Below, in pieces: positions 15,833 to 24,910 of a DNA stretch of 64,000 nt; the stretch's first letter is position 1, and every line of letters starts with the position of its first letter. Under the pieces are notes generated by a model. The model did not search any database. It had not been told where the DNA came from and worked only from the letters and a program-made list of their open reading frames with translations. Both the position numbers and the translations under genes were made by a program. Source of the DNA: Propionibacteriaceae bacterium ZF39 (GTDB lineage: Bacteria > Actinomycetota > Actinomycetes > Propionibacteriales > Propionibacteriaceae); NCBI GenBank assembly GCA_039565995.1, contig CP154795.1:1488001-1552000 (forward strand), read 5' to 3'.

Positions 15833-18204
15833 TGCGCGCGTCGGGCGGTGCCGGGCCCACCGACACTGCGCAGCGGCAGTCCCACCGCGATCTCCGTTTG
15901 CTCCCTGTCGCAGGCGCCGCCTGGGCAGGGGCTTGGGCGGGAACCGATGCCGGCCTGTTCCCGGCAGCCATCGCACTGGGGTCCGCTGTCGTCGGTCTCG
16001 CGGTGGTCCACGTGCTCGTCGGCCGGACCACCACCCGCCTGATCGCTCTCGCCACCGCGTTGACGCTGGTGGTCGTGCTGGGATTGTCATTGGTGCGGAC
16101 CCAGCAGCAGGCTGACTCGCCCCTGGCCGAGTGGGCCGGCGAGCGTGCCCTGGTCGACATCGAATTCACGGTCCGGGGTGATCCGCGGGCGAGTGCCACT
16201 GCACGATTCGGCAGCCGGACGATCACCGCCGTCGCCGAGGTCGCCGTGGTCGAGGGGCGGGGCGAGGCGTTCCGCGTACGCCAGCAGGTCGTCGTCATGG
16301 GCAGCGGCGACAACGGCCGAGAGCTTGCTCGACTCGTCGTCGGAACCACTGCTCGGGCGTCGGTGAGACTCGCGCCCACTGATCGCCCCGGGCCGGCGGT
16401 CGCGATCGCGTCTCTGCGGTCGCCACCGGAGGTGGTGATCGAACCGAGCCGGGCCGCGATGGCGATCGAAGCCGTTCGGGCGGGCCTGCGCAGCTCTGTT
16501 GCGGACCTGCCCGAGGGGCAGCGGGGGCTCGTCCCGGCTCTCGTGGTGGGTGATACGTCGCAGCAGACGGACGCCGTGGTCGAAACCTTCCGCACGACCG
16601 GACTCACGCACCTGACCGCCGTTTCGGGCGCCAACCTGACTTTGTTGTTGGCGTTCCTGTTGACTGCGGCGCGGTGGGTGGGGGTGCGGGGTCGGTGGCT
16701 GTATCTGGTGGGGCTGCTCGGGGTGGTCGTGTTCATCGCTTTGTGCCGGACGGAACCGAGTGTGCTGCGGGCGTCGGCGATGGGGTTGGTGGCTCTGGCG
16801 GCGCTGGGTGGTCATGCGGCCTCGGGGAAGGGGGCGCGGCATCTGGCGGTGGCCGTGATTGTGCTGGTGTTGATCGATCCGTGGCTGGGGCGGTCGATCG
16901 GGTTCGCGTTGTCGGTGCTGGCGTCGGGCGGGATCATCGGCTGGTCGGCGATGTGGCGGGATCGGATGGCGTGGTTGCCGACGCCGGTCGCGGAGGCGGT
17001 GACGGTGCCGTTGGCGGCTCAGCTGGCGACCCAGCCGGTGGTGACGGCGATCTCGGGGGAGATCTCGGTCGTCGGGTTGGTGACGAATGCGCTGGCCGGT
17101 CCTTTCGTCGGGCCGGCGACGGTGCTCGGGTTCGCGACGGCGGGGTTGTCTGTTGTCGTGTTGCCGGTGGCCGAGTTCACGGGGTGGTTGGCCGGGTGGT
17201 GTGCGCAGGCGATCATCTGGATCGCTCAGGCAGGAGCGGCGTTGCCGGGCGCCGCGTGGCGGTGGCCGGCCGGGGCGGTGGGATTGGTGGTGATCGGGGC
17301 CGGGTGTGTTCTCGGGCTGCTGGCTGGGGCGCGGATTCTGTCCTCGCGGTGGTTGTCGCTTCTGGTGGCGTCGGCGTTGGTGGCCCTGGTCGCTCAGCCG
17401 CAGGTCACGCCCGGGTGGCCGCCTGGCCAGTGGCGGGTGGTGGCGTGCGATGTGGGGCAGGGCAGTGCCACGGTCCTCCGAGCCGGTGACGGGCAGGCGG
17501 TGGTCGTGGACACGGGTCCAGATCCGGCGGCGTTGGCGCGGTGTCTGGATCAGCTGGGCGTACGCGTGGTGCCCATGCTGGTGTTGACGCACTACCACGC
17601 GGATCACATCGATGGCCGGGCCGCAGTGCTCGGGCGTTTGCCGGTGGGGTTGGTGTTGGTGTCGCCACTGGCGTCGCCCGCTTCGACTGCGGCGGCGATT
17701 GCGGGTGAGGCCGCGGGGGCGGGCGTACCCGTCGTCAACGCGAGACCTGGGCAGCGGTTGCAGGTCGGCGAGGTGCGGTGGGTGACGGTGGGGCCGGTGT
17801 CGGTGCCGCGAGTGGTGGAGGCGGCGGGCACGGTCGAGTCGGCTGCGGAGAATGACTCCAGCGTGGTGGCGCTGGCCGAGATCGACGGTACGCGGGTGTT
17901 GTTGACCGGTGATGTCGAGCCGACGGGGCAGCGGGAGATCGTGCGGTCGGGGGTGGACCTGCGGGCGGATGTGTTGACCGTTCCCCACCATGGGTCCGGA
18001 CGGCAGGACGAGGGCTTCATCCGGGCCGCGGGACCCGGGATCGCCTTGGTGAGCGCGGGGGAGAAGAACGACTACGGCCACCCGGCGGCCAAGACGCTGC
18101 GACTGCTCGAGGCTGCGGGACGGCAGACGGTGAGGACCGACCAGCAGGGATCCCTGTCGGTCGGCGGCACCGCGCACGGGCCAGTGCTCGTCGTGCAGCG
18201 TTGA
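15832..18204 (+). CDS. comEC: ComEC/Rec2 DNA translocation channel
   Basis: 790 residues. After an N-terminal membrane bundle comes a soluble stretch, then the competence domain with TGLTHLTAVSGANLTLLLAF near residue 261 and many membrane helices. The C-terminal metallo-beta-lactamase domain contains VACDVGQGSATVLR, VVDTGPDP, LTHYHADHIDG near residue 585 and LTGDVEPTGQ, with VLTVPHHGSG further on. The channel moves single-stranded DNA into the cell, and the MBL domain is thought to be the nuclease. All metal-binding motifs look intact. ATG 15832 overlaps the comEA stop. In related genomes holA follows; here 5 kb of mobile and accessory DNA separates them. Confidence 0.93.
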   Translation: MRASGGAGPTDTAQRQSHRDLRLLPVAGAAWAGAWAGTDAGLFPAAIALGSAVVGLAVVHVLVGRTTTRLIALATALTLVVVLGLSLVRTQQQADSPLAEWAGERALVDIEFTVRGDPRASATARFGSRTITAVAEVAVVEGRGEAFRVRQQVVVMGSGDNGRELARLVVGTTARASVRLAPTDRPGPAVAIASLRSPPEVVIEPSRAAMAIEAVRAGLRSSVADLPEGQRGLVPALVVGDTSQQTDAVVETFRTTGLTHLTAVSGANLTLLLAFLLTAARWVGVRGRWLYLVGLLGVVVFIALCRTEPSVLRASAMGLVALAALGGHAASGKGARHLAVAVIVLVLIDPWLGRSIGFALSVLASGGIIGWSAMWRDRMAWLPTPVAEAVTVPLAAQLATQPVVTAISGEISVVGLVTNALAGPFVGPATVLGFATAGLSVVVLPVAEFTGWLAGWCAQAIIWIAQAGAALPGAAWRWPAGAVGLVVIGAGCVLGLLAGARILSSRWLSLLVASALVALVAQPQVTPGWPPGQWRVVACDVGQGSATVLRAGDGQAVVVDTGPDPAALARCLDQLGVRVVPMLVLTHYHADHIDGRAAVLGRLPVGLVLVSPLASPASTAAAIAGEAAGAGVPVVNARPGQRLQVGEVRWVTVGPVSVPRVVEAAGTVESAAENDSSVVALAEIDGTRVLLTGDVEPTGQREIVRSGVDLRADVLTVPHHGSGRQDEGFIRAAGPGIALVSAGEKNDYGHPAAKTLRLLEAAGRQTVRTDQQGSLSVGGTAHGPVLVVQR

Positions 18205-18222
18205 TTAGGTTGAGCGCACCCG

Positions 18223-18246
18223 CTCACCCGGAATCCGGTTGGTGAG
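18223..18246 (+). terminator. Hairpin after comEC
   Basis: CTCACC (18223-18228) pairs with GGTGAG (18241-18246), and CGG/CCG pairs inside it. It lies 18 bases after the comEC stop and lacks a T-tract. It sits just before the IS256 target site. Confidence 0.4.
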
Positions 18247-18257
18247 GCGATTCTGGT

Positions 18258-18265
18258 GCGAGAGG
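18258..18265 (+). repeat. Left 8-bp target duplication of the IS256-family element
   Basis: GCGAGAGG is repeated at 19718-19725 on the other side of the element. The 8-bp length is typical of IS256-family insertion. Confidence 0.8.
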
Positions 18266-19717
18266 GGGCGTGTCAGATGGTCTGTGTAAGGACTCGGGGT
18301 TCAGGACCTGACGGAGATTGACTATGACCATGACGAAAGAGCACGAGGACTCGGTGGAGCCGGAGGCCCGCAAGTTGCGGCGGGAGTTGTTCGGTGAGGA
18401 GTTGTTGGATCAGTTGATGGCCTCGGTCGGTGAGCGCGGGGTCGCGTTGACCGGCGAGGGCGGGTTCTTGCCCGAGATGATCAAGGCCGTGCTGGAGCGG
18501 GGCCTTCAGGCGGAGCTGACCGAGCATCTCGGCTACGACAAGGGCGACCGGGCCGGACATGGCAGTGGGAACTCCCGGAACGGGACCAGCCCGAAAACGG
18601 TCGCGACCGAGGTTGGTGATCTGCGGCTGGACCAGCCGCGGGACCGTAACTCCACGTTCGCCTCGGCGTTGATCCCGAAGGGCGCGCGTCGTCTGGGCGG
18701 GCTGGATGAGATCATCATCTCGTTGTATGCCGGCGGGATGACGATCCGCGATATTCAGCATCATCTGGAATCGACCCTGGGCACGGAGTTGTCCCACGAG
18801 ACGATTTCGAAGATCACCGACGCGGTCGCCGATGAGGTCCTCACCTGGCAGAACCGGCCGCTGGAGTCGTTCTACCCGGTCATCTATCTCGACGCGCTGG
18901 TGGTGAAGATCCGTGACGGCGCCCACGTCACCAACCGCCATGCCCATATCGCGGTCGGGGTCGACCCCGACGGGGTCAAACACGTCCTCGGGATCTGGGT
19001 CCAGGCGAATGAGGGCGCGAAGTTCTGGGCCTCGGTCTGTGCCCAGCTCGCGAACCGCGGCGTGAAGGACGTGCTGATCGTGTGCTGTGACGGGCTCACC
19101 GGCTTCCCCGAGGCGATCGAGGCGACCTGGCCCCTGGCAGCCGTGCAAACGTGTGTGGTGCATCTGATCCGGGCGTCGATGCGGTTCGTGTCCTACACCG
19201 ACCGCAAGCCCGTCGCGGCCGCGTTGAAGCCGATCTACACCGCCGCGAACGAGGACGCCGCGCTGATGGCGTTCACCGCGTTTGCGGACTCGACCTGGGG
19301 CAAGAAATACCCCGCCGCAGTCGCGACCTGGGAGAACGCGTGGGACCGGTTCATCCCGTTCCTGGCGTTCGGCCCCGCACTGCGGAAGGTGATCTACACG
19401 ACCAACAGCATCGAATCGCTGAACTACCAACTACGGAAAGTGATCAAGAACCGTGGCCATTTCCCCAACGACGCCGCGGCGGTGAAACTGCTCTGGCTGG
19501 CGATCCGCAACATCGAAGACAAACGCGCCCGTGAGCGGGCCAAGGAAGCCGGTGTCCCCAAAGGCAAACGCAAAGCACCCGGCAAACTCGTCGAAGGCGC
19601 GACCATCCAGGGCTGGAAAGCCGCCCTCGGCGAACTCGCCCTCGTCTACCCCGACCGCATGAACCAATACCTATAACCCATGTGACCCACCACTTACACA
19701 GAAAACTTGACAAGCTC
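18266..19717 (+). mobile_element. Intact IS256-family insertion sequence (1452 bp)
   Basis: The element carries a single transposase gene and imperfect 25-bp terminal inverted repeats at 18266-18290 and 19693-19717. The arms agree at 19 of 25 positions by eye, with the innermost run TCTGTGTAAG perfect. It is flanked by 8-bp direct repeats GCGAGAGG. No GCGTACGC palindrome, frequent elsewhere, occurs inside it. The matching target duplications show a single insertion without later rearrangement of the ends. It landed between comEC and a decayed oxidoreductase island. Confidence 0.9.
18324..19676 (+). CDS. IS256-family transposase
   Basis: 450 residues, full length for the family. Recognisable segments are LTEHLGYDKGDRAGHGSGNS and NGTSPKTVATEVGDL near the start, and YAGGMTIRDIQHHLES and SHETISKITD in the helical DNA-binding part. 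The catalytic core has VIYLDALVVKIRDG (first Asp), VCCDGLTGFPEAI (second Asp) and YTTNSIESLNYQLRKVIKN (Glu). The gene opens at ATG 18324 with GGAG 7 bases upstream; a TTG at 18318 and an ATG at 18330 are alternatives. Nothing suggests inactivation. The enzyme cuts at the 25-bp inverted repeats that bound the element. Confidence 0.95.
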   Translation: MTMTKEHEDSVEPEARKLRRELFGEELLDQLMASVGERGVALTGEGGFLPEMIKAVLERGLQAELTEHLGYDKGDRAGHGSGNSRNGTSPKTVATEVGDLRLDQPRDRNSTFASALIPKGARRLGGLDEIIISLYAGGMTIRDIQHHLESTLGTELSHETISKITDAVADEVLTWQNRPLESFYPVIYLDALVVKIRDGAHVTNRHAHIAVGVDPDGVKHVLGIWVQANEGAKFWASVCAQLANRGVKDVLIVCCDGLTGFPEAIEATWPLAAVQTCVVHLIRASMRFVSYTDRKPVAAALKPIYTAANEDAALMAFTAFADSTWGKKYPAAVATWENAWDRFIPFLAFGPALRKVIYTTNSIESLNYQLRKVIKNRGHFPNDAAAVKLLWLAIRNIEDKRARERAKEAGVPKGKRKAPGKLVEGATIQGWKAALGELALVYPDRMNQYL

Positions 19718-19725
19718 GCGAGAGG
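19718..19725 (+). repeat. Right 8-bp target duplication of the IS256-family element
   Basis: GCGAGAGG, identical to 18258-18265. Removing the element and one copy restores a continuous ancestral sequence. Confidence 0.8.
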
Positions 19726-19923
19726 ACCCGGTGAGACGCAGGCTTTCGCCATGCTGCACCTCCAGCCTTCGGCATCCTGTGGCGAGCAAATCGAGCAGCA
19801 CCCGAGTGAGATCCTCGCCGAGCGTTCGGAGCCCCCTTTGTCTTGCCTACTTCACAAGTAAGTGGCAAATTTCCCGGCAAATAAAAGGGTTCTCACCCAC
19901 CGGTCACGCCGGAACCACCGCCA
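19726..19923 (-). other. 198-bp stretch with a coding-like remnant on the minus strand
   Basis: No intact gene is visible. Read on the minus strand from about 19840 to 19726 one frame gives RTLGEDLTRVLLDLLATG followed by LEVQHGESLRLTGSS, with codon choice like genuine coding DNA. This frame runs into the IS256 target site and, with the element removed, stays open for a further 20 codons or so. It may be the tail of a small gene broken by the insertion. I do not recognise the family. Confidence 0.3.
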
Positions 19924-21147
19924 CTACTTGATCTTTTTCAGGTCAACGGTGGCGTCGGCCAGCTGTTCGGCCGTCACGGAGCGCCCGGAATCGATCAGCT
20001 TTCTCGCGGCCCGGATCTCCTTGCCTGCATCGATGCCGGCGGCCCCGAGCAGCTTCCCGTGCGAACCGAGATTGAACTCCACCGGCATCAATCCGGGCCG
20101 CTCACGTGTCACCACCCCGTCCGGATCGGCCATTGACCCGGTCCCCTCAAGGCGTACGCCATAGCGATCGGACCAGAACCAGTGGGCCGCGGGCCGTGGC
20201 GGGGTCGTCCCGGTGATGTCCGCCGCCGCGGTCTGGCCGTCGTGGATAGCGGCATCCCCCTGCTCCGTGCGACGGAAGGCGACGTTGCCCGCAGGACGGC
20301 GGCGCGCCACATCGCCGATCGCATAGATCTCGGCGACTGACGAGCGCATTGCCGCGTCGACCAGCACGCCGTCGTCGATCACAAGCGAGCCCGTCCGGGC
20401 CAGATCCACGGCCGGCACCAGGCCTGCGGCCACGAGCACCACGTCGGCCTCGTGGACGACCTCGTCGCCGTGACTGCCCATCGTGATGACGCGATAGAGC
20501 GCGCCATCCCGTTCGACGCGCTCGGGATGGGCACAGACCGTGCGTACGCCATGCGCTTCATGCATGCCGTGGGCCAGCGTGGCGAGTTGCACGCCGATCG
20601 CCGACACCAGGGGCACGGCGACCGGGTCGATCAGGGTGACCTCTGCGCCCAGTCCCGTGGCAGTCGAGGCCACTTCGGCCCCGATCAGCCCCGCACCCAG
20701 CACGACGAGGCGAGCTCCGGGCGTCAGACGTTCCCGCAACCTGATCGAGTCGACGGCCGTTCGCAGATACTCGATACCAGGGTCGTCAAGCCCTGCCACG
20801 ACAGGCCGCCGGGCGTGCCCGCCGTTCGCGAGCACGATGCGATCAGCCCTGATGACCGAACTCGACCGCAGGACCAACGCCTTCTCGCGCGGCCTCAGCA
20901 TGTGGACGAACTCGGGCACGACTTCGACGTTGTGCTCCGAATACCACTCCGAGGGGACGAATGCCATCTCCTCGGCCGTCATGGTTCCCGCCAGGAAGCC
21001 CTTACTGAGAGGCGGCCTGTCATAGGCCTCACCCTCCGGGTCGATCAGGCTGATCAGCCCATCGAACCCGTGGGCCCGGAGCGCCTGCACGGTGGCGAAT
21101 CCGCCGACGCCGCTGCCGACGATGGCGACGTGCTTGATGGTGGTCAT
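19924..21147 (-). CDS. FAD-dependent ferredoxin-reductase-type NAD(P)H oxidoreductase
   Basis: 407 residues with two dinucleotide folds: HVAIVGSGVGGFATVQALRA at the N-terminus for FAD and RLVVLGAGLIGAEVAST near residue 148 for NAD(P)H. Also visible are DRPPLSKGFLAG, VLANGGHARRP and the C-terminal EIYAIGDVARR. This is the class supplying electrons to Rieske oxygenases or cytochrome P450 (BphA4/ferredoxin reductase type). The start ATG 21147 has AAGGAG ahead of it. The gene is intact, but its upstream partner (MFS) is broken and no oxygenase remains nearby, so its original role is likely lost or changed. The stop of the MFS pseudogene overlaps its ATG. Confidence 0.88.
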   Translation of the reverse strand: MTTIKHVAIVGSGVGGFATVQALRAHGFDGLISLIDPEGEAYDRPPLSKGFLAGTMTAEEMAFVPSEWYSEHNVEVVPEFVHMLRPREKALVLRSSSVIRADRIVLANGGHARRPVVAGLDDPGIEYLRTAVDSIRLRERLTPGARLVVLGAGLIGAEVASTATGLGAEVTLIDPVAVPLVSAIGVQLATLAHGMHEAHGVRTVCAHPERVERDGALYRVITMGSHGDEVVHEADVVLVAAGLVPAVDLARTGSLVIDDGVLVDAAMRSSVAEIYAIGDVARRRPAGNVAFRRTEQGDAAIHDGQTAAADITGTTPPRPAAHWFWSDRYGVRLEGTGSMADPDGVVTRERPGLMPVEFNLGSHGKLLGAAGIDAGKEIRAARKLIDSGRSVTAEQLADATVDLKKIK

Positions 21148-21984
21148 GGATGACTCCTTCGGATGAGTGCGATTCGAGCGAGGAACGTCGTGGTGAGCCA
21201 CAGGACCGCCGCGGTGGCGGCGAGTCCCCAGAACAACGTGGGGACGGCGAAGCCCCGGCGGACAAGCCAGGCAGTGACGACCGGGACGGCGATCCCAGGT
21301 AGGCGAGGCAGTAGGTAAGGGCTGTGGCTGCGGCCTGCCGGGAGCGGGGGAGCGTGCGTTCGACCTGCGCCAGGCAGCCGATCAGGATCAGTCCGTAGGC
21401 CACTCCGAGCGCCATAGCGCCGACCCAGACCAGGCCGGGCGTACGCCTGGCGAAGCCGGCCGCGGCAATCGACACCACGGCCAGGAACAGGGCGAGACCC
21501 ACCCGACTCGTCCCGAATCCGGGCCGTCCGAACCGGGCCACGAGTCGCTGGGTGACAAACCCGCTCCCAAGGGTCGTCAAACAGAGCAGGGCCAGGAAAA
21601 GCGTCCGGAAGTCACCCAGCTGGTCATAGACCTGCTGCGGCAGGACGGCGTACGCCAGCCCCAGGGAGCCGAAGATCCACGGGGCGACGCCGCCGATCTG
21701 CCAGAGGGTCACCACCCCCGCTCCCAGGGGCTCACGGGCGTCGCAACCGATCGGCCGTCGAAGGCCCCCGGACCCACCCGGAGGCCGAGCACCAACGCCA
21801 GAGCAGCGAGCGCGACATGGGACAGAAAACACAACCGCAAGGGGTCCGGGCCGAACTGTGCCCAGACCCCCGTGAAGGTCGGGCCCAGACCGAAGCCGGC
21901 CGTCAGGCTGAGAGCCGACCTGAGCGCGGCCCGCCCGGCTGGCCAGTGCCACTGCCGGCCGAGCGACAGCATCCAGCTGCCACC
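21144..21984 (-). pseudogene. MFS transporter, N-terminally truncated with two frameshifts
   Basis: On the minus strand, MFS-like sequence starts abruptly near 21984 with WPAGRAALRSALSLTAGFG and TGVWAQFGPDPLRL, then VALAALALVLGL. At about 21740 the frame must shift by one base to continue as LGAGVVTLWQIGGVAPWIFG and FVTQRLVARFGRPGFG. Near 21290 a second one-base shift is needed (CLAYLG then IAVPVVTAWLVRRGFAVPTL). It then reads to a TGA that overlaps the ATG of the reductase. Both shifts fit loss of one base in a C or G run. About 150 N-terminal residues are missing at the junction with the monooxygenase fragment. Confidence 0.8.
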
Positions 21985-22372
21985 GGACCAACGGTGGGCT
22001 GACAACTTCCGTCAGGGTCGCGTACTGCTCGCGGGCGACGCTGCTCACCTGACCAATCCGACGAATGGATTTGGGTTGGTATCCGGAATCCTCGACTCGG
22101 TGGTGCTGGCCGAAGCCCTGGCTGCGGTCGTCAACGGCGCCGCTGACGAGGCAGTTCTTGACCAGTACGCCCAGGACCGACGATGGGCATTCTCCGAAGT
22201 CGCTTCCCCGTCGTCGGTCGAGACGAAGCGACTTGTCTTCCACTCCACCGATCCGGCGCGACGCGAGGCAGATCTCGAAGTCCTGCGCAGGAAGGCCGAG
22301 GACCCGGCATTGGCCCGTGAGCATTTCATGCTGGGGCATCGGCTGCGGACGCCCTCGGTGGTTCCGGCGTAG
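21985..22372 (+). pseudogene. FAD-dependent aromatic monooxygenase, C-terminal fragment
   Basis: On the plus strand the frame reads DNFRQGRVLLAGDAAHLTNP and NGFGLVSGILDSVVLAEAL. This is the GDAA FAD-binding signature of the PheA/MhpA-type hydroxylase family. About 125 codons remain, ending at TAG 22372; the N-terminal two thirds, including the GxGxxG fold, is absent. The upstream junction near 21985 joins it tail-to-tail with a truncated MFS gene on the other strand, a deletion scar. It is convergent with mca, 7 bases apart. Confidence 0.75.
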
Positions 22373-22379
22373 CGATCCC

Positions 22380-23297
22380 TCAGGCCGCCGCGCTGGCCTC
22401 TTCGTCGGCGATGCCGGAGAAGAGGTCGGTTTCGGGCGTACGCGCGCCGACGTGGTCGATGACCAGCTCGAACTCCTCGGTCGGCCACACGGCGCGCTGG
22501 ACCTCGAGCGGCACCTGGAACCAATGCCCCTGCGGATCGATCTGGGTCGCGTGGGCGAGGAGGGCGCGGTCGCGTACGCCGAACCAGTCGGCACACTCGA
22601 CCGAGGTCGTGATGCGCGAGGCATGGGCCCGACCGGTGTCGTCCCAGGTGGCGAGGCGCTCGGCGTACGGCGATTCCTCACCGCGGGCGAGCATGGCCTC
22701 GTGCAGCGCCTCGGCGCGGGGCTTGTTCAACGTGTGCTGGTAATAGACCTTCGATACCTGCCACGGCTCCCCGAGCTCGGGCCAGGCGTTCGGGTCGGCC
22801 GCCAGCTCCACGGCCGCCAGGGTGATGCGGTTGGTCTGGATGTGGTCAGGATGGGGATAGCCGCCGAACTCGTCATAGGTCGTCACGACCTGGGGCTTCA
22901 GCTCGCGGATCAGGCGGACGAGCGGCTCTGCGGCCACCTGCGGATCCAGCGTCGCGAACGAGCCCTCGGGCAGGGGCGGCAGCGGGTCGCCCTCGGGCAG
23001 GCCCGAGTCCTGGAAGCCGAGCCAGACCTGTTCGATGCCGAGGATGTCGCGGGCGCGATCCATCTCGGCACGCCGGACGGCGGTGAGGTTGGCGAGGATG
23101 TCCGGACGGTCCATGGCCGGGTTGAGGATCGAACCCAGTTCGCCGCCGGTGCAGGTCGCCACGACCACCCGAACGCCCTCGGCGACATAGCGGGCCGTCG
23201 TCGCGGCACCCTTGCTCGACTCGTCATCGGGGTGCGCGTGCACATGCAGCAGCCGGAGATCGTCCCCGGTCGGGGTGCGGCGAGGCAGCGGGCTCAT
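22380..23297 (-). CDS. mca: Mycothiol S-conjugate amidase
   Basis: 305 residues. The zinc-binding motif HAHPDDESSKGAAT is near residue 22, and later metal and substrate residues lie in DEFGGYPHPDHIQTN near residue 145. Mca hydrolyses mycothiol S-conjugates, giving a mercapturic acid for export and GlcN-Ins for reuse, and is a mark of mycothiol-producing Actinobacteria. The segments CTGGELGSILNPAMD and LAATWDDTG-like ATWDDTGRAHA separate it from the deacetylase MshB. ATG 22380-side start 23297 is preceded by GGAAGAG; an in-frame GTG two codons earlier is possible. It is divergent from holA. Ino1 at 30297 supplies inositol for the same thiol. Confidence 0.92.
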   Translation of the reverse strand: MSPLPRRTPTGDDLRLLHVHAHPDDESSKGAATTARYVAEGVRVVVATCTGGELGSILNPAMDRPDILANLTAVRRAEMDRARDILGIEQVWLGFQDSGLPEGDPLPPLPEGSFATLDPQVAAEPLVRLIRELKPQVVTTYDEFGGYPHPDHIQTNRITLAAVELAADPNAWPELGEPWQVSKVYYQHTLNKPRAEALHEAMLARGEESPYAERLATWDDTGRAHASRITTSVECADWFGVRDRALLAHATQIDPQGHWFQVPLEVQRAVWPTEEFELVIDHVGARTPETDLFSGIADEEASAAA

Positions 23298-23468
23298 GAT
23301 CACTCTTCCGATCGCAGACAGTGCTGTGCCGAAACACAGGGTTCAAGGCGAGACAACACCGATTCGGCCGCGGATGTTCCGGAGTGCCCGATCCCGTGCC
23401 GGTCAACGGAACGTACGCCCCGCCGGCGTGGGCGGAAAGTGTCAGCGGCCGATGGCATGCTTGGGCGC

Positions 23469-24446
23469 ATGGCTGCAGCTGCGGACCCGTTCGGCCGGGT
23501 CACCCTCGTGACCGGACCCGAGTCCCTGCTGGCCGAGCGCGCGGTCGAGCGGGCAGTGCTCGCGGCCACCAAGTCGAGACCGGACGCCGAGATCCACGAT
23601 GTCGAGGCGGTGCGTCTTGAACCGGCACGGCTGGCCGAGATGACCGGCGCCTCGCTGTTCGCCACGTCGGCGGTGGCGATCATCCGTGATCTGGCGAACC
23701 TGCCGGCCGAGCTCCACGACCCCGTTCTGACCCTGGCCAAGGACCCCCAGCCCGACGTGGCTCTGGTGCTGGTGCATGGCGGTGGCCAGAAGGGCCGGGG
23801 GCTCGTCGACAAGATCAAGAAGACCAAGCCGGAAGTGATCGACTGTCCCGTGCCCAAGCCGAGCGAGCTCGCGGGGTTCGTGGTGGCGGAGACCAAGCGG
23901 CTCCGCTGCCGGATGTCATCCGATGCGGTCAAGTTCCTCATCGATGCGGTCGGGCATGACCTGCGGGCGCTGGTAGGGGCGGTGAGCCAGCTGGTGGCCG
24001 ACCGCATCGACGACGGCGAGATCAACAGCGAGATGGTCAAGCGCTACTTCGGCGGTCGCGCCGAGGTGAGCAGCTTCAACGTGGCCGACGCGGTCCTGTC
24101 CGGTCACACGGTCGAGGCGCTCGAGCAGCTGCGCTGGGCGTTGAGCACGGGCGTGCCGCCGGTCCTGGTGACCTCGGCGCTGGCCGGCTCCCTGCGGGGG
24201 TTGGGGCGGCTGCAGGCCAACCGGTCCGGGATGGGGGACAACGACCTGGCGCGTGAGGTTGGCGTACCTCCGTGGAAACTCAGGTCCATGCGCGCCCAGC
24301 TGCGTGGCTGGGATGCCCGCGGACTGGCGAGCGCCATCGGTCACGTGGCGCTTGCCGATGCGGATGTGAAGGGCGCGGCCGACGGGCCGGAGTACGCCCT
24401 GGAGCGCTGCCTGTTGGCGATCGCCTCGTGTCGGCGCCCGGCCTGA
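23469..24446 (+). CDS. holA: DNA polymerase III subunit delta
   Basis: 325 residues, normal for HolA. The delta subunit opens the sliding clamp in the clamp-loader complex. Features are VTLVTGPESLLAERAVERAV at the N-terminus (AAA+-like fold without a real Walker A), LVLVHGGGQKGRGLVDKIKK in the middle and VKFLIDAVGHDLRALVGAVSQLV. The C-terminal collar helices are recognisable from LVTSALAGSLRGLGRLQA. ATG 23469 is preceded by an in-frame ATG at 23457, so the start is uncertain by four codons. It is followed by the convergent rpsT gene, as in many Actinobacteria. Confidence 0.9.
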   Translation: MAAAADPFGRVTLVTGPESLLAERAVERAVLAATKSRPDAEIHDVEAVRLEPARLAEMTGASLFATSAVAIIRDLANLPAELHDPVLTLAKDPQPDVALVLVHGGGQKGRGLVDKIKKTKPEVIDCPVPKPSELAGFVVAETKRLRCRMSSDAVKFLIDAVGHDLRALVGAVSQLVADRIDDGEINSEMVKRYFGGRAEVSSFNVADAVLSGHTVEALEQLRWALSTGVPPVLVTSALAGSLRGLGRLQANRSGMGDNDLAREVGVPPWKLRSMRAQLRGWDARGLASAIGHVALADADVKGAADGPEYALERCLLAIASCRRPA

Positions 24447-24485
24447 TCAGCGTTTTGTTTTCCCAGGCGTCAGAGAACGCCGAAA

Positions 24486-24513
24486 GACGCCCCGACCGGT
24501 CGGTCGAGGCGTC
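24486..24513 (-). terminator. Probable rpsT terminator
   Basis: On the minus strand GACGCC and GGCGTC form the base of a hairpin containing GACC/GGTC. The hairpin is followed by CTTTCGG. It lies 22 bases beyond the rpsT stop, between two convergent genes. Confidence 0.5.
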
Positions 24514-24535
24514 GGAGAGGCTCAGCGAGAGAAGA

Positions 24536-24796
24536 TCAGAGAGCAGCGGCGCGGCTGGCCACCGCAGACTTCTTGTTCGCAGCCTGGTTGCGATGGATGA
24601 CGCCCTTGCTCACGGCCTTGTCGAGGAGCCGGGTCGCCTTGCGGGCAGCGTCCTGAGCCTTGTCGGTGTCGCCGGAGGCAGCGGCCTCGTTGAATCGACG
24701 AATGGCCGTCTTGAACTCGGACTTCACAGCCTTGTTGCGCAGACGAGCCTTCTCGTTCGTCTTGTTCCGCTTCATCTGGGACTTGATGTTCGCCAC
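24536..24796 (-). CDS. rpsT: 30S ribosomal protein S20
   Basis: 86 residues, rich in Lys, Arg and Ala. The start [20 protein letters not shown] is diagnostic, followed by [19 protein letters not shown], then [20 protein letters not shown] and [18 protein letters not shown]20 binds 16S rRNA in the body of the small subunit. The gene is convergent with holA and divergent in direction from lepA, the usual neighbours. Confidence 0.97.
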   Translation of the reverse strand: MANIKSQMKRNKTNEKARLRNKAVKSEFKTAIRRFNEAAASGDTDKAQDAARKATRLLDKAVSKGVIHRNQAANKKSAVASRAAAL

Positions 24797-24910
24797 TGGG
24801 CAAGCCTCTAACTTCGCTGAAATGTCTGGTGGGTCGTGTCCGCGAGGTCGCGTGGCACGAGGACATACATTACGCCCAAAGTGCCGAGATCGCCAAACCC
24901 GGCGTACCGC

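Noticed and set aside
16087-18177. 696-codon open frame on the minus strand opposite comEC
   Set aside because: It lies fully antisense to comEC, and its product is a low-complexity Arg/His/Pro-rich chain typical of the shadow of a high-G+C gene.
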